Source of the DNA: JAVBLW01 sp031553215
GTDB lineage: Bacteria; Bacillota_I; Bacilli_A; Acholeplasmatales; Anaeroplasmataceae
DNA: 64,000 nt
Direction of reading: 5' to 3'
NCBI GenBank assembly: GCA_031553215.1
Contig: JAVBLW010000011.1
Location: 1 to 64,000 of the forward strand
The first letter of the stretch is position 1. The number at the start of each line of letters is the position of its first letter. Below, in pieces: positions 8,589 through 17,960 of the stretch. The translations under genes were made by a program, and so were the position numbers. The notes below the pieces were generated by a model. The model ran no database searches. It was not told the DNA's origin and saw nothing but the letters and a program-made list of their open reading frames with translations.

Positions 8589-10085
8589 ATGTCAGACTTT
8601 AAATTGATGGACCTTTACTTTAATGGCGTTGATGCAGAAAATGAATACGAAGTATTTACTCCCAATATATATAAAGATATTTTTTTGAAAGTAGAGGCTT
8701 TTAGAATAAATGACTTTTTAATTGGAAACAAGAGATATCTATATGGTGATAAGGGAACTGGAAAGACAGCAATATTTAAGTATATTCAGTCTATTACAGG
8801 TGAAGAAAACACATTGTTGATTAGATATGATCGTGATATTAATAGAGATGAAAAAAGAAAAATTAAAGAAAAAAATATAAAAATAAATTCAAATTCTAAT
8901 ATTGATAATAGAAATATGGATTCCGGTTGGATTGTTTTTTTTATCAAACAATTATTAGTGCTCGATAAAAATAGGAAAAATCCTATTTTTAAGCATGATC
9001 AAATTTTTGAAAAAATACTAGAAATATTGGATAATAGCTACTCTGTACTTAGAGATAATATTGAAAATATTTTTCCAGATAATAGAAGAAATAATATTAT
9101 TTATAAAATAGCAAAAGCGCAGTTAGATAATGGCAAAGATGATAAAATATCAATTGATTTTAACATTTATTTCACACAAATTTTAGGATTATTTTCAAGC
9201 TTAAAAATAATAAATAAAAAAGAAAAATTTTATATAATGATAGATGAGTTAGAATTGTTGAAAGATAACAGTAAGCAATTTCAAAATGATGTTAGATTGC
9301 TAACAAGTTTAATTTGGGGCATAGAAAATTTTAATAAAATCTGTAAAGAAAAAAAATTAGAAATATATACAATGACCGCATTAAGGACAGAAGTATACGA
9401 TGAAGTGTTTTCTGATGGAAAAGAGTTAAATAAAGTTTTTAGTCATGCAGCCATAGAAATTGATTGGAGAAAATATTCGACAGCTGATATAAATAAAAAT
9501 CCATTGATACAATTAATAGAAAATAGATTTAAAACATTTAATAATAATGATTTAAGGAATAATGAAAATATTTGGATAAATCATTTTGAACCTATAAATG
9601 GTGAAGACCCAAAAAAATACATATTAAAACAAACTTGGTACAAACCAAGGGATATTGTAAGATGGTTTACTTGCGTTATAAAAAAAGGCAAAGAATCAAA
9701 TAGAATCACTAATGAAATGGTAAATAATGCAAAGTCAAATTATTCAATTGAATGCTGGAATGAAGTAGTTCAATCATTGCGTGTTAAGTTTAAAAAAGAT
9801 GAAATTGAAATTATTGCTTTACTATTAAGACATTGTGGAAGAACGTTTTCACTACAATATTTTAAGGAAAAAAGAGAATACCTAGCTACTATTGATAATA
9901 GATTCACAAAATTCGTTATAAAAAATAACGTTTTATTAGAAATTTTATATAAATTAAATGTTATAGGTAATGTTAATCCTTATAATGAATATGAAGATGA
10001 TTATTTTTATTATCGTGACAAAAAAATATTGAATTTTGAGTTAAATTTTAAATTACATACATGTTTAATTCATTTCTTTAAATAG
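8589..10085 (+). CDS. P-loop ATPase (Sll1717/FunZ-like), candidate defence sensor
   Basis: Walker A is GDKGTGKTA at about residues 54-62 and Walker B is FYIMIDELELL at about residues 215-225. Arg-rich motif TALRTEVYDE may be a sensor region. The 498-aa protein ends in a helical domain with a conserved-looking IIALLLRHCGRTFS stretch, compatible with a winged-helix lid. This matches my recollection of the Sll1717-type P-loop ATPases that sit in defence islands. It starts a cluster of four co-directional genes (membrane protein, HEPN-like protein, DUF6602 nuclease-like protein). The antiviral role is inferred from context only. Confidence 0.7.
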   Translation: MSDFKLMDLYFNGVDAENEYEVFTPNIYKDIFLKVEAFRINDFLIGNKRYLYGDKGTGKTAIFKYIQSITGEENTLLIRYDRDINRDEKRKIKEKNIKINSNSNIDNRNMDSGWIVFFIKQLLVLDKNRKNPIFKHDQIFEKILEILDNSYSVLRDNIENIFPDNRRNNIIYKIAKAQLDNGKDDKISIDFNIYFTQILGLFSSLKIINKKEKFYIMIDELELLKDNSKQFQNDVRLLTSLIWGIENFNKICKEKKLEIYTMTALRTEVYDEVFSDGKELNKVFSHAAIEIDWRKYSTADINKNPLIQLIENRFKTFNNNDLRNNENIWINHFEPINGEDPKKYILKQTWYKPRDIVRWFTCVIKKGKESNRITNEMVNNAKSNYSIECWNEVVQSLRVKFKKDEIEIIALLLRHCGRTFSLQYFKEKREYLATIDNRFTKFVIKNNVLLEILYKLNVIGNVNPYNEYEDDYFYYRDKKILNFELNFKLHTCLIHFFK

Positions 10086-10101
10086 TAAGGAGTTTTAGAA
10101 G

Positions 10102-10614
10102 ATGCATACTAGTAAAAAAGTTACAACCTATAGTTTTATAATTTGCTTAATTAGTAGTATATTTGTGATAGTATTTAATCTATTTATAAAAGACAATAAT
10201 CTAAAAAATATTTTAACAAATTTATTTATGGGACTAATGGCAAGTTCATTGGTATTATTTATTAATTATTTAATTATTTATTTAAATATGAAAAAAGAAA
10301 ATTATTTGCTTTTAATATCCGAAATTGGTAATTTAAAATTTACTGTAGCAAACGTTTTTAAATTAAATAATATTCTAGCTATTAAAAATGGATTATTAAA
10401 CTTAAATTTATATCAAAATAAAATTAAAATATATTTAGAAGAGTTAAAAAGTACAAAAAAAAATAATATTATAATAATTTGTAATTTATATGAAAGTTTA
10501 CTTAGTGAATATGAATTATTGTTTAATGATAATGATATTAATTTGAAAAAATTCAAAGAGAAACTTAATGAATTAATTTTACATTGTAAGAATCATATTG
10601 ATGATAAAATATAA
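10102..10614 (+). CDS. Small membrane protein with two N-terminal helices
   Basis: A 170-aa protein with two hydrophobic segments (residues ~10-27 and ~35-62) and a cytoplasmic, helical, Lys/Asn-rich tail of about 100 residues. It follows the ATPase gene by 16 bp with an AAGGAG ribosome site, so the two are translationally linked. The design (membrane hairpin plus cytosolic helical domain) fits a membrane effector or anchor in a defence operon, but no family is recognised. Confidence 0.65.
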   Translation: MHTSKKVTTYSFIICLISSIFVIVFNLFIKDNNLKNILTNLFMGLMASSLVLFINYLIIYLNMKKENYLLLISEIGNLKFTVANVFKLNNILAIKNGLLNLNLYQNKIKIYLEELKSTKKNNIIIICNLYESLLSEYELLFNDNDINLKKFKEKLNELILHCKNHIDDKI

Positions 10615-10648
10615 ATTAAAATAAAAAAAAGGAAATAGGGATATAAAA

Positions 10649-11560
10649 ATGAAGAGTGCACGCTTAGTTTCGCCGTTTAATCACACAATTGCTTTTGACT
10701 TGTTCTTAAAGCATTTTACAGAAATCAATGCCATGTATTGGGCTTATGTCCCAACTGTTGGAACAATTGAAAAAGATACAAAAAGTAATGTGGGTGGTAG
10801 TATTAAACCGAAAGATTACTTCGTTTATAACAAGGAAGATGCACATAGATTAGCTAATACATTTATTGATTGGAAAGCGAATTATAGGAATTTTCAAAAT
10901 TTGAATAGGTGTAATTTGCTTTTGACACTGAATTCATGTTTTGAAATATATTTAAGGACTATCGCATCCTTAAGTTTTGAATCTAAACCAGGAATACTTT
11001 TGGGGAGTAAAGATATAATTGATGGTGTAACGTTGTTAAAAAAAGAAAAAAATTATGGCGATTATTCTAATGCAAATTATAAATTTAAGCAACATATAGA
11101 ACATATCTGTGTTGGAGAATGGTCATCTAGACTAAAACATTATAAACAATATTTTGATAGGATTCCTTCTTTTATTGAAACAAACATGGATATGTTGGAG
11201 AGAATGAGAAAAACAAGGAATAATATAGCACACTATTTTGGTAGAGAAAAAAACGTTTATGAGACTCCTATTTTTTTAAAAATTGAGGAAATGACAAGAG
11301 TTACACATAAATCGTTATTAAAATACTTTGAACTTGTGTATAAAGTAGTTTTATCAATAGATGAACATTTGAAAAAGGATTATATTGGTTCTTATGATAT
11401 GATAAAATATTTTGTTTTTAATATAAATGAGCGATATCCTAAAATGCAAATAACACAAAAGGCAAAATTATTTCAAAAAGAAGTTGGAAAAAATGGTAGA
11501 CAACCAGTAGGAACTGATTACTATAAAAAGTTGATGAGTTATTACAATTCGATAAACTAA
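10649..11560 (+). CDS. HEPN-like protein
   Basis: A 303-aa all-helical protein. The motif RNNIAH (about residues 191-196) is an Rx4H signature typical of HEPN ribonucleases and of HEPN-type helical bundles; it is preceded by a conserved-looking NSCFEIYLRT helix as in many ApeA/MAE_28990-type HEPN proteins. It lies 34 bp after the membrane protein gene with its own GGAAATAGGG ribosome region. If the RNase motif is active, this would be the toxic effector of the cluster. The C-terminal ~50 residues are basic. Confidence 0.6.
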   Translation: MKSARLVSPFNHTIAFDLFLKHFTEINAMYWAYVPTVGTIEKDTKSNVGGSIKPKDYFVYNKEDAHRLANTFIDWKANYRNFQNLNRCNLLLTLNSCFEIYLRTIASLSFESKPGILLGSKDIIDGVTLLKKEKNYGDYSNANYKFKQHIEHICVGEWSSRLKHYKQYFDRIPSFIETNMDMLERMRKTRNNIAHYFGREKNVYETPIFLKIEEMTRVTHKSLLKYFELVYKVVLSIDEHLKKDYIGSYDMIKYFVFNINERYPKMQITQKAKLFQKEVGKNGRQPVGTDYYKKLMSYYNSIN

Positions 11561-11644
11561 TCAAGTTCAATATATTTTTATGAAAATTGGAATATTAATT
11601 TTAGTTGAACCAAGATGATAATTAGAAAATCAGCGAGTTTTTGA

Positions 11645-11664
11645 TAACCTATCTCAATAGGTTA
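11645..11664. promoter_or_regulatory. Perfect inverted repeat upstream of the DUF6602 gene
   Basis: TAACCTAT-ctca-ATAGGTTA, about 75 bp before the next start codon. It has no T run, so an operator is more likely than a terminator. CTATAA further down could be part of a -10 element. Confidence 0.4.
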
Positions 11665-11740
11665 GTCACTTTAAAATCAAAAATACTGCTATAAGTTTAA
11701 TAGAGATAAAAGATATATACAAAAAGGTCAGGTGATAAGG

Positions 11741-12568
11741 ATGGTTAAAAATAAATTAGAAAGTATATACAAACTTAAAATACAACAGTTTGTATATGAG
11801 TTTTCAACTTGGTCAAAAAATCAATATATGGATCAAGAAGGAAATCTTATTCATGCTGGAGAATTTGGTATGATGAGAGAAGAAATTGTTAAAAAAATAA
11901 TTGCAACAGTTTTACCTGAAAGATATGGAATAGGAACAGGATTTATTATAACACCTTGTAATCAGGTAAGTACGCAGTGTGATTTGATTGTGTATGATAA
12001 ATTTAGTGCACCAACCTTATGTATAAATGACTCTTATCGTTTTTATCCGATTGATTGTGTAGTTGCTGTAATAGAAGTAAAATCTAACATATCTAAGAGT
12101 GAATTAAAACAAGCCTTAATAAAATTGAAAAAGATCAAAAAATTAAGGATGAGTTTAAATGGAAGACCGAAAAAAGGTTGTGAAGGCTTACAAACAAATC
12201 TAGATAGTGAAGATAGATTGCCGACATTCTTAATTTGTAATAAATTTACATTTGAAATGCCACTAAATAAATTCAGCGATTTTTACGAAAATAATAAAGA
12301 TGAAATGTTTTTAATGCATAATATGATATTGTCTGTTGAAGAAGGGGTATATCTATATTCTGATAAAACACAGTGTACTACTGCTGAATCAATATATGGA
12401 CATAATATAGTAAATAAAAATGCATTTATAAGTAAAGATGATGATAATTATCATATCACTATTTTTTTGAATAAATTAGCATTATTAGTTAGAAATATAA
12501 CCAAAGTTGAATTTGAAATTGAAAAGTATTCTGCAACTAAAGATTATAAAATAGATATTCAAGATTAA
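11741..12568 (+). CDS. DUF6602 / PD-(D/E)xK nuclease-like protein
   Basis: The protein has GEFGMMREEIVKKII (acidic helix), RYGIGTGFII, QCDLIVYD and VVAVIEVKS. The order E...D...ExK is the PD-(D/E)xK nuclease pattern, as in the DUF6602 family. It is about 275 aa, a usual length for that family. AGGTGATAAGG lies directly before ATG 11741, which I prefer over GTG 11732. It follows the ATPase/membrane/HEPN genes after a 170-bp gap with its own possible promoter, so it may be a separate solitary defence gene or the fourth member of one system. Confidence 0.65.
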   Translation: MVKNKLESIYKLKIQQFVYEFSTWSKNQYMDQEGNLIHAGEFGMMREEIVKKIIATVLPERYGIGTGFIITPCNQVSTQCDLIVYDKFSAPTLCINDSYRFYPIDCVVAVIEVKSNISKSELKQALIKLKKIKKLRMSLNGRPKKGCEGLQTNLDSEDRLPTFLICNKFTFEMPLNKFSDFYENNKDEMFLMHNMILSVEEGVYLYSDKTQCTTAESIYGHNIVNKNAFISKDDDNYHITIFLNKLALLVRNITKVEFEIEKYSATKDYKIDIQD

Positions 12569-12607
12569 TACATTATAAAAATGTTCAATTTAATTACAGA
12601 TATTTTA

Positions 12608-12633
12608 CTTCTTTGTTAGGTCGTACAAAGAAG
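12608..12633. terminator. Stem-loop after the DUF6602 gene
   Basis: CTTCTTTGT pairs with ACAAAGAAG over an 8-nt loop; outer bases (ATTTTAC/GGTAAAAAT) extend the stem. There is no T tract, so it could stabilise the mRNA end or act as a weak terminator. Confidence 0.4.
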
Positions 12634-12676
12634 AACAGGTAAAAATCTATAAAATCATTTGAATAAATAAAAAAAG

Positions 12677-12733
12677 AAAAAGGATTAATTAAATCCAGAT
12701 AATTAACTATCTGGACAAAATTAATCCCTTTTA
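12677..12733. terminator. Bidirectional terminator between convergent transcripts
   Basis: AAAAGGATTAATT...CCAGATA / ATCTGG...AATTAATCCCTTTT makes a long two-part stem with A and T runs at the ends. It serves the plus-strand defence cluster and the minus-strand PadR operon. Confidence 0.75.
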
Positions 12734-12738
12734 TAATT

Positions 12739-13278
12739 TTAATATAAGTTACCATATATATCACAACTTAAACTGATATCTATATACATAGTTTTTGTTG
12801 TAATAAATAATACTTTTGATTTATAAGTACCATATCCATAACCAGTGTTTTGTGATGTAGAAGTAGAACCATTACTAAATTTCCAAGAAGAATCATTAAT
12901 ATATTGTGAATATGTTGAATTATAGCAATTACTTGATTCTCCATAAACTATTGAAAAATAGCATGTCAAAGTATAATTCCATTCTATTTTATTATTTTTA
13001 TCATATTTTGTTACATCTTTATAACCAGTTTTATTAGATGAATCTGTAGAAAGCAGCATATAGTTTGAACTATATAACTCAATTATAATATAACTACCAT
13101 CATTGTAATTGATAGTTTCTTTTGAACTTAATGATGAGTTACTTAAATTTGTAAGCATTTCATAATAAGTTTCATATTGTAGATTTGAATTAGAATTACT
13201 TACATATTCTACAGTTTTAAAATTTGTAAATAAGAATATAGAACATGCTATACTTATTATAATGAAAATTTTTTTCAT
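12739..13278 (-). CDS. Secreted or membrane-anchored Ser/Tyr/Asn-rich protein
   Basis: A 179-aa protein whose first ~20 residues (MKKIFIIISIACSIFLFTNF) form a signal peptide or membrane anchor. The remainder is low-complexity polar sequence with many Ser, Tyr and Asn, typical of extracellular beta-rich proteins. It is the last gene of the PadR-HAAS operon, 12 bp after the HAAS gene. No family is recognised. In such operons the third gene is often the envelope protein whose level PadR controls. Confidence 0.6.
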   Translation of the reverse strand: MKKIFIIISIACSIFLFTNFKTVEYVSNSNSNLQYETYYEMLTNLSNSSLSSKETINYNDGSYIIIELYSSNYMLLSTDSSNKTGYKDVTKYDKNNKIEWNYTLTCYFSIVYGESSNCYNSTYSQYINDSSWKFSNGSTSTSQNTGYGYGTYKSKVLFITTKTMYIDISLSCDIYGNLY

Positions 13279-13290
13279 ATTTTCCCCCTC

Positions 13291-13656
13291 TTATTGATAC
13301 GGATCAGAGATGACAACATCTCCACCTAAAGTTTGTAATATTATTATAGTTATTATAACAGATAGTACTAAAAGAAAAGATAAAGATAAACAAATTACTC
13401 TATAACGGAAAATTTTTGATGCTTTTATTTTTAAATCATCTGTGTAATAGTTTCCAAAGTTTTTTGCTATTTCTTTAGGATTACCAAATACATCAATTAT
13501 TTCTTCAATAGTGGTTGTTGGATTGTCAAGTGTGTAATCATGTATATTTTCTTTAATGTTTCTAATGAAAGCAGTTTTTGTTGAATGATTACAACTCAGC
13601 TCTTTTTTAATTTCTTTCAAATAGCTATTGCATTCTACGGTTAATGTATTTTTCAT
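13291..13656 (-). CDS. HAAS-domain (DUF1700-like) membrane protein
   Basis: Residues 1-75 are a helical HAAS-type domain (YLKEIKKEL, ENIHDYT, IDVFGNPKEIAKNF), the signature found beside PadR regulators. One strong membrane segment (VICLSLSFLLVLSVIITIII) follows, with a very short tail. ATG 13656 overlaps the PadR stop codon as ATGA and has GAGGGGA upstream, so the longer in-frame start at 13677 is not favoured. HAAS proteins are thought to respond at the membrane together with PadR; the exact role is unsettled. Confidence 0.8.
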   Translation of the reverse strand: MKNTLTVECNSYLKEIKKELSCNHSTKTAFIRNIKENIHDYTLDNPTTTIEEIIDVFGNPKEIAKNFGNYYTDDLKIKASKIFRYRVICLSLSFLLVLSVIITIIILQTLGGDVVISDPYQ

Positions 13657-14009
13657 GCTTTTTTCCCCTCGTTCCAATTAATAAGAGATTTTGCCCCAGA
13701 AAAGATTTCATCAAATTTTGCTAGAGCATAGTTCAAATATTCAATTCCCTTTTCTTCTAGATGATAATAATTTCTAAAACGTTTTTCGCCAACCATTTTT
13801 TTGCAGCACGAGATTAATTCTCTTTCCTGCATTCGATATAATGGACCATATAAAGAACCTTCTTTTATTATAATAGCATTATTGCTACGTTCAAATAATT
13901 CAGTCTTTATTTGATACCCATACATATCTTCGGTAGCTAAAAGTTTCAAAATCAATATTTCAACTAATCCACATTTTATATTTTCTTCAATATCATCTTT
14001 CCAAGACAT
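13653..14009 (-). CDS. PadR family transcriptional regulator
   Basis: A 118-aa winged-helix regulator: ILILKLLATEDMYGYQI, KEGSLYGPLYRMQERELI and YYHLEEKGIEYL are the typical PadR elements. It is a dimeric repressor family that senses small molecules or stress and usually controls transporters or its own operon. The gene diverges from the bacteriocin export operon at 14162. A perfect palindrome (14065-14085) next to the -35 box of that operon is the obvious candidate operator. Confidence 0.9.
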   Translation of the reverse strand: MSWKDDIEENIKCGLVEILILKLLATEDMYGYQIKTELFERSNNAIIIKEGSLYGPLYRMQERELISCCKKMVGEKRFRNYYHLEEKGIEYLNYALAKFDEIFSGAKSLINWNEGKKA

Positions 14010-14064
14010 ATAATCATACCTTTTCTATTTTTTCTTATTATATGACAAAAATATCATTATTTCA

Positions 14065-14116
14065 ATACTATTTTCAAAATAGTATGTTGACAAAAGTATT
14101 TGCTAGGATATATAAT
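14065..14116 (+). promoter_or_regulatory. Promoter with adjoining PadR-type palindrome
   Basis: ATACTATTTT-C-AAAATAGTAT (14065-14085) is a perfect 10-bp inverted repeat. It ends 1 bp before TTGACA (14087-14092), which is followed after 18 bp by TATAAT (14111-14116). This is a near-consensus sigma-A promoter reading into the bacteriocin export operon. The palindrome lies between the divergent padR and ABC genes and is probably the PadR operator. Confidence 0.8.
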
Positions 14117-14161
14117 ATAAATCATTAAGAAAAAAGTTACTTTTAAAATGGGGTTATGGTT

Positions 14162-16360
14162 ATGAAGTATTATAATATAAGACAATTAGAAGAAACCGAT
14201 TGTGCAGCTGCATGTTTAGCGACTATCTCTATGTATTATGAATTAGATATAAGCATTTCAAAATTAAGAGATGTATGTGGAACTGATATTCATGGGACAA
14301 ATGTTAATTCATTAGTGCAAGCCGCAACAACTTTGAATTTTGAATCTAAATCTGTAAGAATTGGTGAAAAAGATTTTAATAAAGATAATATAAACTTTCC
14401 AATAATTGTGCATGGAATCACTAATATGGGGACATCTCATTTTATTGTTGTTTACGATATTAAAAAGAATTATATGATAATAGCAGACCCTGCAAATAAT
14501 GAAAAACGAATGTCTTTAGAAACTTTTTTCAAGTTTTATAGTGGGGTATGTATATTTCTTAAACCGAATGAGCAATTTGTATCTGGTAAAACCATAGGAA
14601 GTACTATGTTGCTTAAATTTATTAAATTATTATTTCCACACAAAAGGTTATTCATAGTGGCAATAATTGCAAGTATTATATTAACTACTCTAGGTGTAGT
14701 GTCTAATTTTTTTAATCAAATATTAATAGATGAAATATTACCATATAATTTAAAAAATCAACTTACTATTTTTTGCATCGGATTCCTAATTATATCATTC
14801 ATAAATATAATTATTGGCTCTCTAAGACAACATATTTTGCTATATTTATCTCAAAAAATAGATATTCCATTAACTCTTGGATATTTTAAACATATTTTTT
14901 CTTTACCAATGAGATTTTTTTCAACAAGAAAGACAGGAGATATACTAACAAGATTCCAAGATGCAGGAACAATAAAGAATGTTATGTCTAATATTGCTCT
15001 TTCAGTACTTATTGATGTAACACTTGTTGGAGTAGTTGGAGTAGTTCTCTATTTTATGAATCCAAAACTTTTCATTATTATTATCATTTTAACAGTAATT
15101 AATATTATTTTAGTTTATATTTTTAAAAGACCATATAAACGAATAAATTTAATTCAAATGGAACAAAGTTCAATGCTGTCTTCATCAATGATAGAATCCT
15201 TACAAGGTGTTGAAATGATTAAAACTAATTCAATTGAAGATGATAGAATGGATTTGATTGAAGAGAATTATATTAGAGTTCTAAAAACAGGATTTAAAGA
15301 AAATGTTTTATCAAATGTTCAAGGTACAATAAGTGGAGCAATATCAACAATAGGAAATATCGTTTTAATGTGGTTAGGTGCAACTTTAGTTATGAATGGA
15401 GATATCACATTAGGTTCACTAATGGCATTTACATCCATGTCAGGTTTTTTTATGGATCCCATAGGAAGAATTGTAGCGTTACAATTACAAATTCAAGAAT
15501 CCGGTATTGCAATGAAACGTTTATCGGAAATATATGATGTTGAAGCTGAAAAAATTCAAAAGACGAAAAAACTAGTAAATTTAGATGGGGATATAAAATT
15601 TAATAGTTTGACATTTAAATATACTACAAGAGAAAATGTTTTAAAAGACGTTTCATTTGAGATAACGAAAGGATCGAAGGTCGCAATTGTTGGAGAAAGT
15701 GGTAGCGGAAAAACAACGTTATCAAAACTATTATTTGGACTATACGAAATAGATAATGGTAACATAACAATAAATGATATAGATATAAAAGATATTGGTT
15801 TATATAATTTAAGAAAACGAATATCATATGTTAGTCAAAATGTTAACTTTTTTAGTGGAACTATAAAAGAAAATATTACAGTAGTTAATAGAGAAATTAA
15901 TGATGAAAAAATAAAATCTATTCTTAAAATGGCTGGTTGTGACTTTGTATTTAAAATGCCTGCAGGAATAGATACCTACCTAGAAGAAGCAGGAAATAAT
16001 TTGTCAGGTGGGGAAAGACAAAGGTTGGCATTTGCGAGGGCATTGGCTAAAGAGTTTGATGTTTTAGTATTAGATGAGGCCACATCTAATCTAGACTTTA
16101 TAAGTGAAGCAAGAATATATGAAACACTATTTAATTCCAATTACAATCAGACAATGATAATTATTGCTCACAGACTTTCAACAATAAGAAAATGTGATAA
16201 AATTATAGTTTTAGATAATGGTTCTGTTGCTGAAATAGGAAGTCATGATGAATTATTAGCGAGAAAAGGTAATTATTACAATTTATGGCAATCACAAGTT
16301 GGTAATAATATATCGATAACTGTTAAAGAGCCATTGCGAAAGGAAATGAAATATGAATAA
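14162..16360 (+). CDS. Peptidase-containing ABC transporter for double-glycine peptides
   Basis: Residues 1-140 are a C39 cysteine peptidase: EETDCAAACLA holds the catalytic Cys and SHFIVVYDI the His, with ADPAN for the Asp. Residues ~155-425 hold the ABC membrane domain. The nucleotide-binding domain has Walker A GESGSGKTT, signature LSGGERQR and Walker B VLVLDEATSNLD with a following His (IIAHRLS). The protein cleaves leader peptides after Gly-Gly and exports the product (LagD/ComA type). ATG 14162 is preferred over 14156 because GGGG lies 8 nt before it. It is the first gene of an operon with an HlyD-like protein and a precursor that has a Gly-Gly leader. Confidence 0.95.
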   Translation: MKYYNIRQLEETDCAAACLATISMYYELDISISKLRDVCGTDIHGTNVNSLVQAATTLNFESKSVRIGEKDFNKDNINFPIIVHGITNMGTSHFIVVYDIKKNYMIIADPANNEKRMSLETFFKFYSGVCIFLKPNEQFVSGKTIGSTMLLKFIKLLFPHKRLFIVAIIASIILTTLGVVSNFFNQILIDEILPYNLKNQLTIFCIGFLIISFINIIIGSLRQHILLYLSQKIDIPLTLGYFKHIFSLPMRFFSTRKTGDILTRFQDAGTIKNVMSNIALSVLIDVTLVGVVGVVLYFMNPKLFIIIIILTVINIILVYIFKRPYKRINLIQMEQSSMLSSSMIESLQGVEMIKTNSIEDDRMDLIEENYIRVLKTGFKENVLSNVQGTISGAISTIGNIVLMWLGATLVMNGDITLGSLMAFTSMSGFFMDPIGRIVALQLQIQESGIAMKRLSEIYDVEAEKIQKTKKLVNLDGDIKFNSLTFKYTTRENVLKDVSFEITKGSKVAIVGESGSGKTTLSKLLFGLYEIDNGNITINDIDIKDIGLYNLRKRISYVSQNVNFFSGTIKENITVVNREINDEKIKSILKMAGCDFVFKMPAGIDTYLEEAGNNLSGGERQRLAFARALAKEFDVLVLDEATSNLDFISEARIYETLFNSNYNQTMIIIAHRLSTIRKCDKIIVLDNGSVAEIGSHDELLARKGNYYNLWQSQVGNNISITVKEPLRKEMKYE

Positions 16361-16832
16361 AGAAATCCTTATTGATGAAAATAGAACATTGAAATTAAAA
16401 AATGTCATTTCACTTACTATTAATGTAACAAATTTAAAAAATAAAGAACAATTCAACAACAAAGTAATACAATTTGATAATTATTTAAAGAATAATAATC
16501 TAACACAAATAGGACCATTAATTACTGAAACTGTTATTATCGGAGGAGATGAACCAAAAATTTTAATGAAATTAATAAGACAAATAAAAGAAACTCATAA
16601 GCCAACTATACCATATGAATTTGTAAATGAATTAAAGACTGATATATGTTTGTATTCACGATTTGAAGGACAAGAGGCAAATGCAAGTATTGCCCAGTCA
16701 AAAATGCAAGTATATGCATATGAAAAATCTTTGATACTAGATACGACTTCATATCAAGTTCATTTAGAAAGAGATTCTGATAATAATGTTGTTTTAGATA
16801 CTTTTATTGGTATATTAGGAAGGACAAGTTAG
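16353..16832 (+). CDS. GyrI/DUF5085-like small-molecule-binding-fold protein (tentative)
   Basis: A 159-aa cytosolic protein that overlaps the transporter gene by 8 bp. The order of elements (NVISLTINVTNLK, IGPLITETVII, PKILMKLIRQI, then ICLYSRFEGQ) resembles the repeated strand-helix units of GyrI-like or DUF5085 proteins. The second half (SQVHLERDSDNNVVLDTFIGI) also fits. Such proteins occur beside bacteriocin exporters in Firmicutes as I recall, with unknown role. The tight coupling says it serves the same export system. Confidence 0.5.
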   Translation: MNKEILIDENRTLKLKNVISLTINVTNLKNKEQFNNKVIQFDNYLKNNNLTQIGPLITETVIIGGDEPKILMKLIRQIKETHKPTIPYEFVNELKTDICLYSRFEGQEANASIAQSKMQVYAYEKSLILDTTSYQVHLERDSDNNVVLDTFIGILGRTS

Positions 16833-16833
16833 T

Positions 16834-17907
16834 ATGAAAACTTATTCTTTAGATGAACTCAAAGGATCAAGGCTAATGTATGATAAAAATCCACCTAAGT
16901 TCTTAACATATTTAGTTTTTATTACATTAATATTGATTGTTGGTCTTATAACACTAGCTTCATTTACAAGTAAAACGGAAGTAGTTAAAACCCAAGGAAT
17001 TTTATTATCAACAAACAAAACCCCAATTCAAAGTCAAACTTCAGGAAAGATTACAAACGTATATAAAAAAAATGGTGATTATGTTGTAACTGGAGATGTC
17101 TTATTTGAACTTGATTCCAGTCAAACCACTATTCAAATAATTGCATTAGAATCAAAATTGACTTCAGTAAAATCATTTGTAAATGAATTTGAGGAACTTA
17201 TGTCTGCGATAAAAGATATAGACTTGAAGAATTTAAATAATATAAATCCATTTAAGGATAGTTTAAACTATTACAATTATCAAGTTGTGCTTGAATCAAT
17301 TAATAATATAAATAATTCAATATATTCAGAAGAAGAATGTATTAGCCAAAGAACTTCGATTATAAATCAATACTTAATAGAGTTTTATCAATCTTATAAT
17401 CAATATAAATATGAGATGGAAGGGATATATTCAGAAATCGATGCATATAAAAGACTTCTTGAATCTTATAAAATTTGTGCTTCATGTGATGGTTATATTA
17501 ACTATACGTTAGATATAAAAACTGGAGTAATAGTCGATAATAGTAGCATTGGTAGTATTAGTGATAAATTAACTATAGAAAATTCCATTTTTGAATGCTA
17601 TGTAGCTGCACAAAATAGAAACTTTATACATGAAGGACTTTCAGCAGAAGTAATAGTACAAGGGTTATCACAGTCTAAATATGGTACAATAAACGGAAAA
17701 ATTTTAGAAATTGGCAGTGATATTATTACAGATAAAGATAATAATGCATACTACAAGGTATTAATACAACCGGATAGTATTTTGCTTAATAAGAATGATA
17801 ATAAAATTGAACTTATGAATGGCCAAATTGGAGAAATACGTATTAAATATGAAGATTTAACGTGGCTTAAATGGGCATTTAAAAAAATCGGCATTACGGA
17901 TAGGTAA
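16834..17907 (+). CDS. HlyD-like bacteriocin secretion accessory protein
   Basis: One N-terminal membrane helix (residues ~25-45), then a lipoyl-like half motif (VVKTQGILLSTNKTPIQSQTSGKI), a central helical hairpin (~residues 90-200) and the second beta-barrel half. The 357-aa length matches membrane-fusion-type accessory proteins of Gram-positive bacteriocin exporters. It would form a periplasm-like conduit or adaptor with the ABC transporter. The gene starts 1 bp after the preceding stop. Confidence 0.85.
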   Translation: MKTYSLDELKGSRLMYDKNPPKFLTYLVFITLILIVGLITLASFTSKTEVVKTQGILLSTNKTPIQSQTSGKITNVYKKNGDYVVTGDVLFELDSSQTTIQIIALESKLTSVKSFVNEFEELMSAIKDIDLKNLNNINPFKDSLNYYNYQVVLESINNINNSIYSEEECISQRTSIINQYLIEFYQSYNQYKYEMEGIYSEIDAYKRLLESYKICASCDGYINYTLDIKTGVIVDNSSIGSISDKLTIENSIFECYVAAQNRNFIHEGLSAEVIVQGLSQSKYGTINGKILEIGSDIITDKDNNAYYKVLIQPDSILLNKNDNKIELMNGQIGEIRIKYEDLTWLKWAFKKIGITDR

Positions 17908-17960
17908 TATCAGTGTAAACTGTTATTATAAATAATATCATTAAAGGGAGGAAATATATT

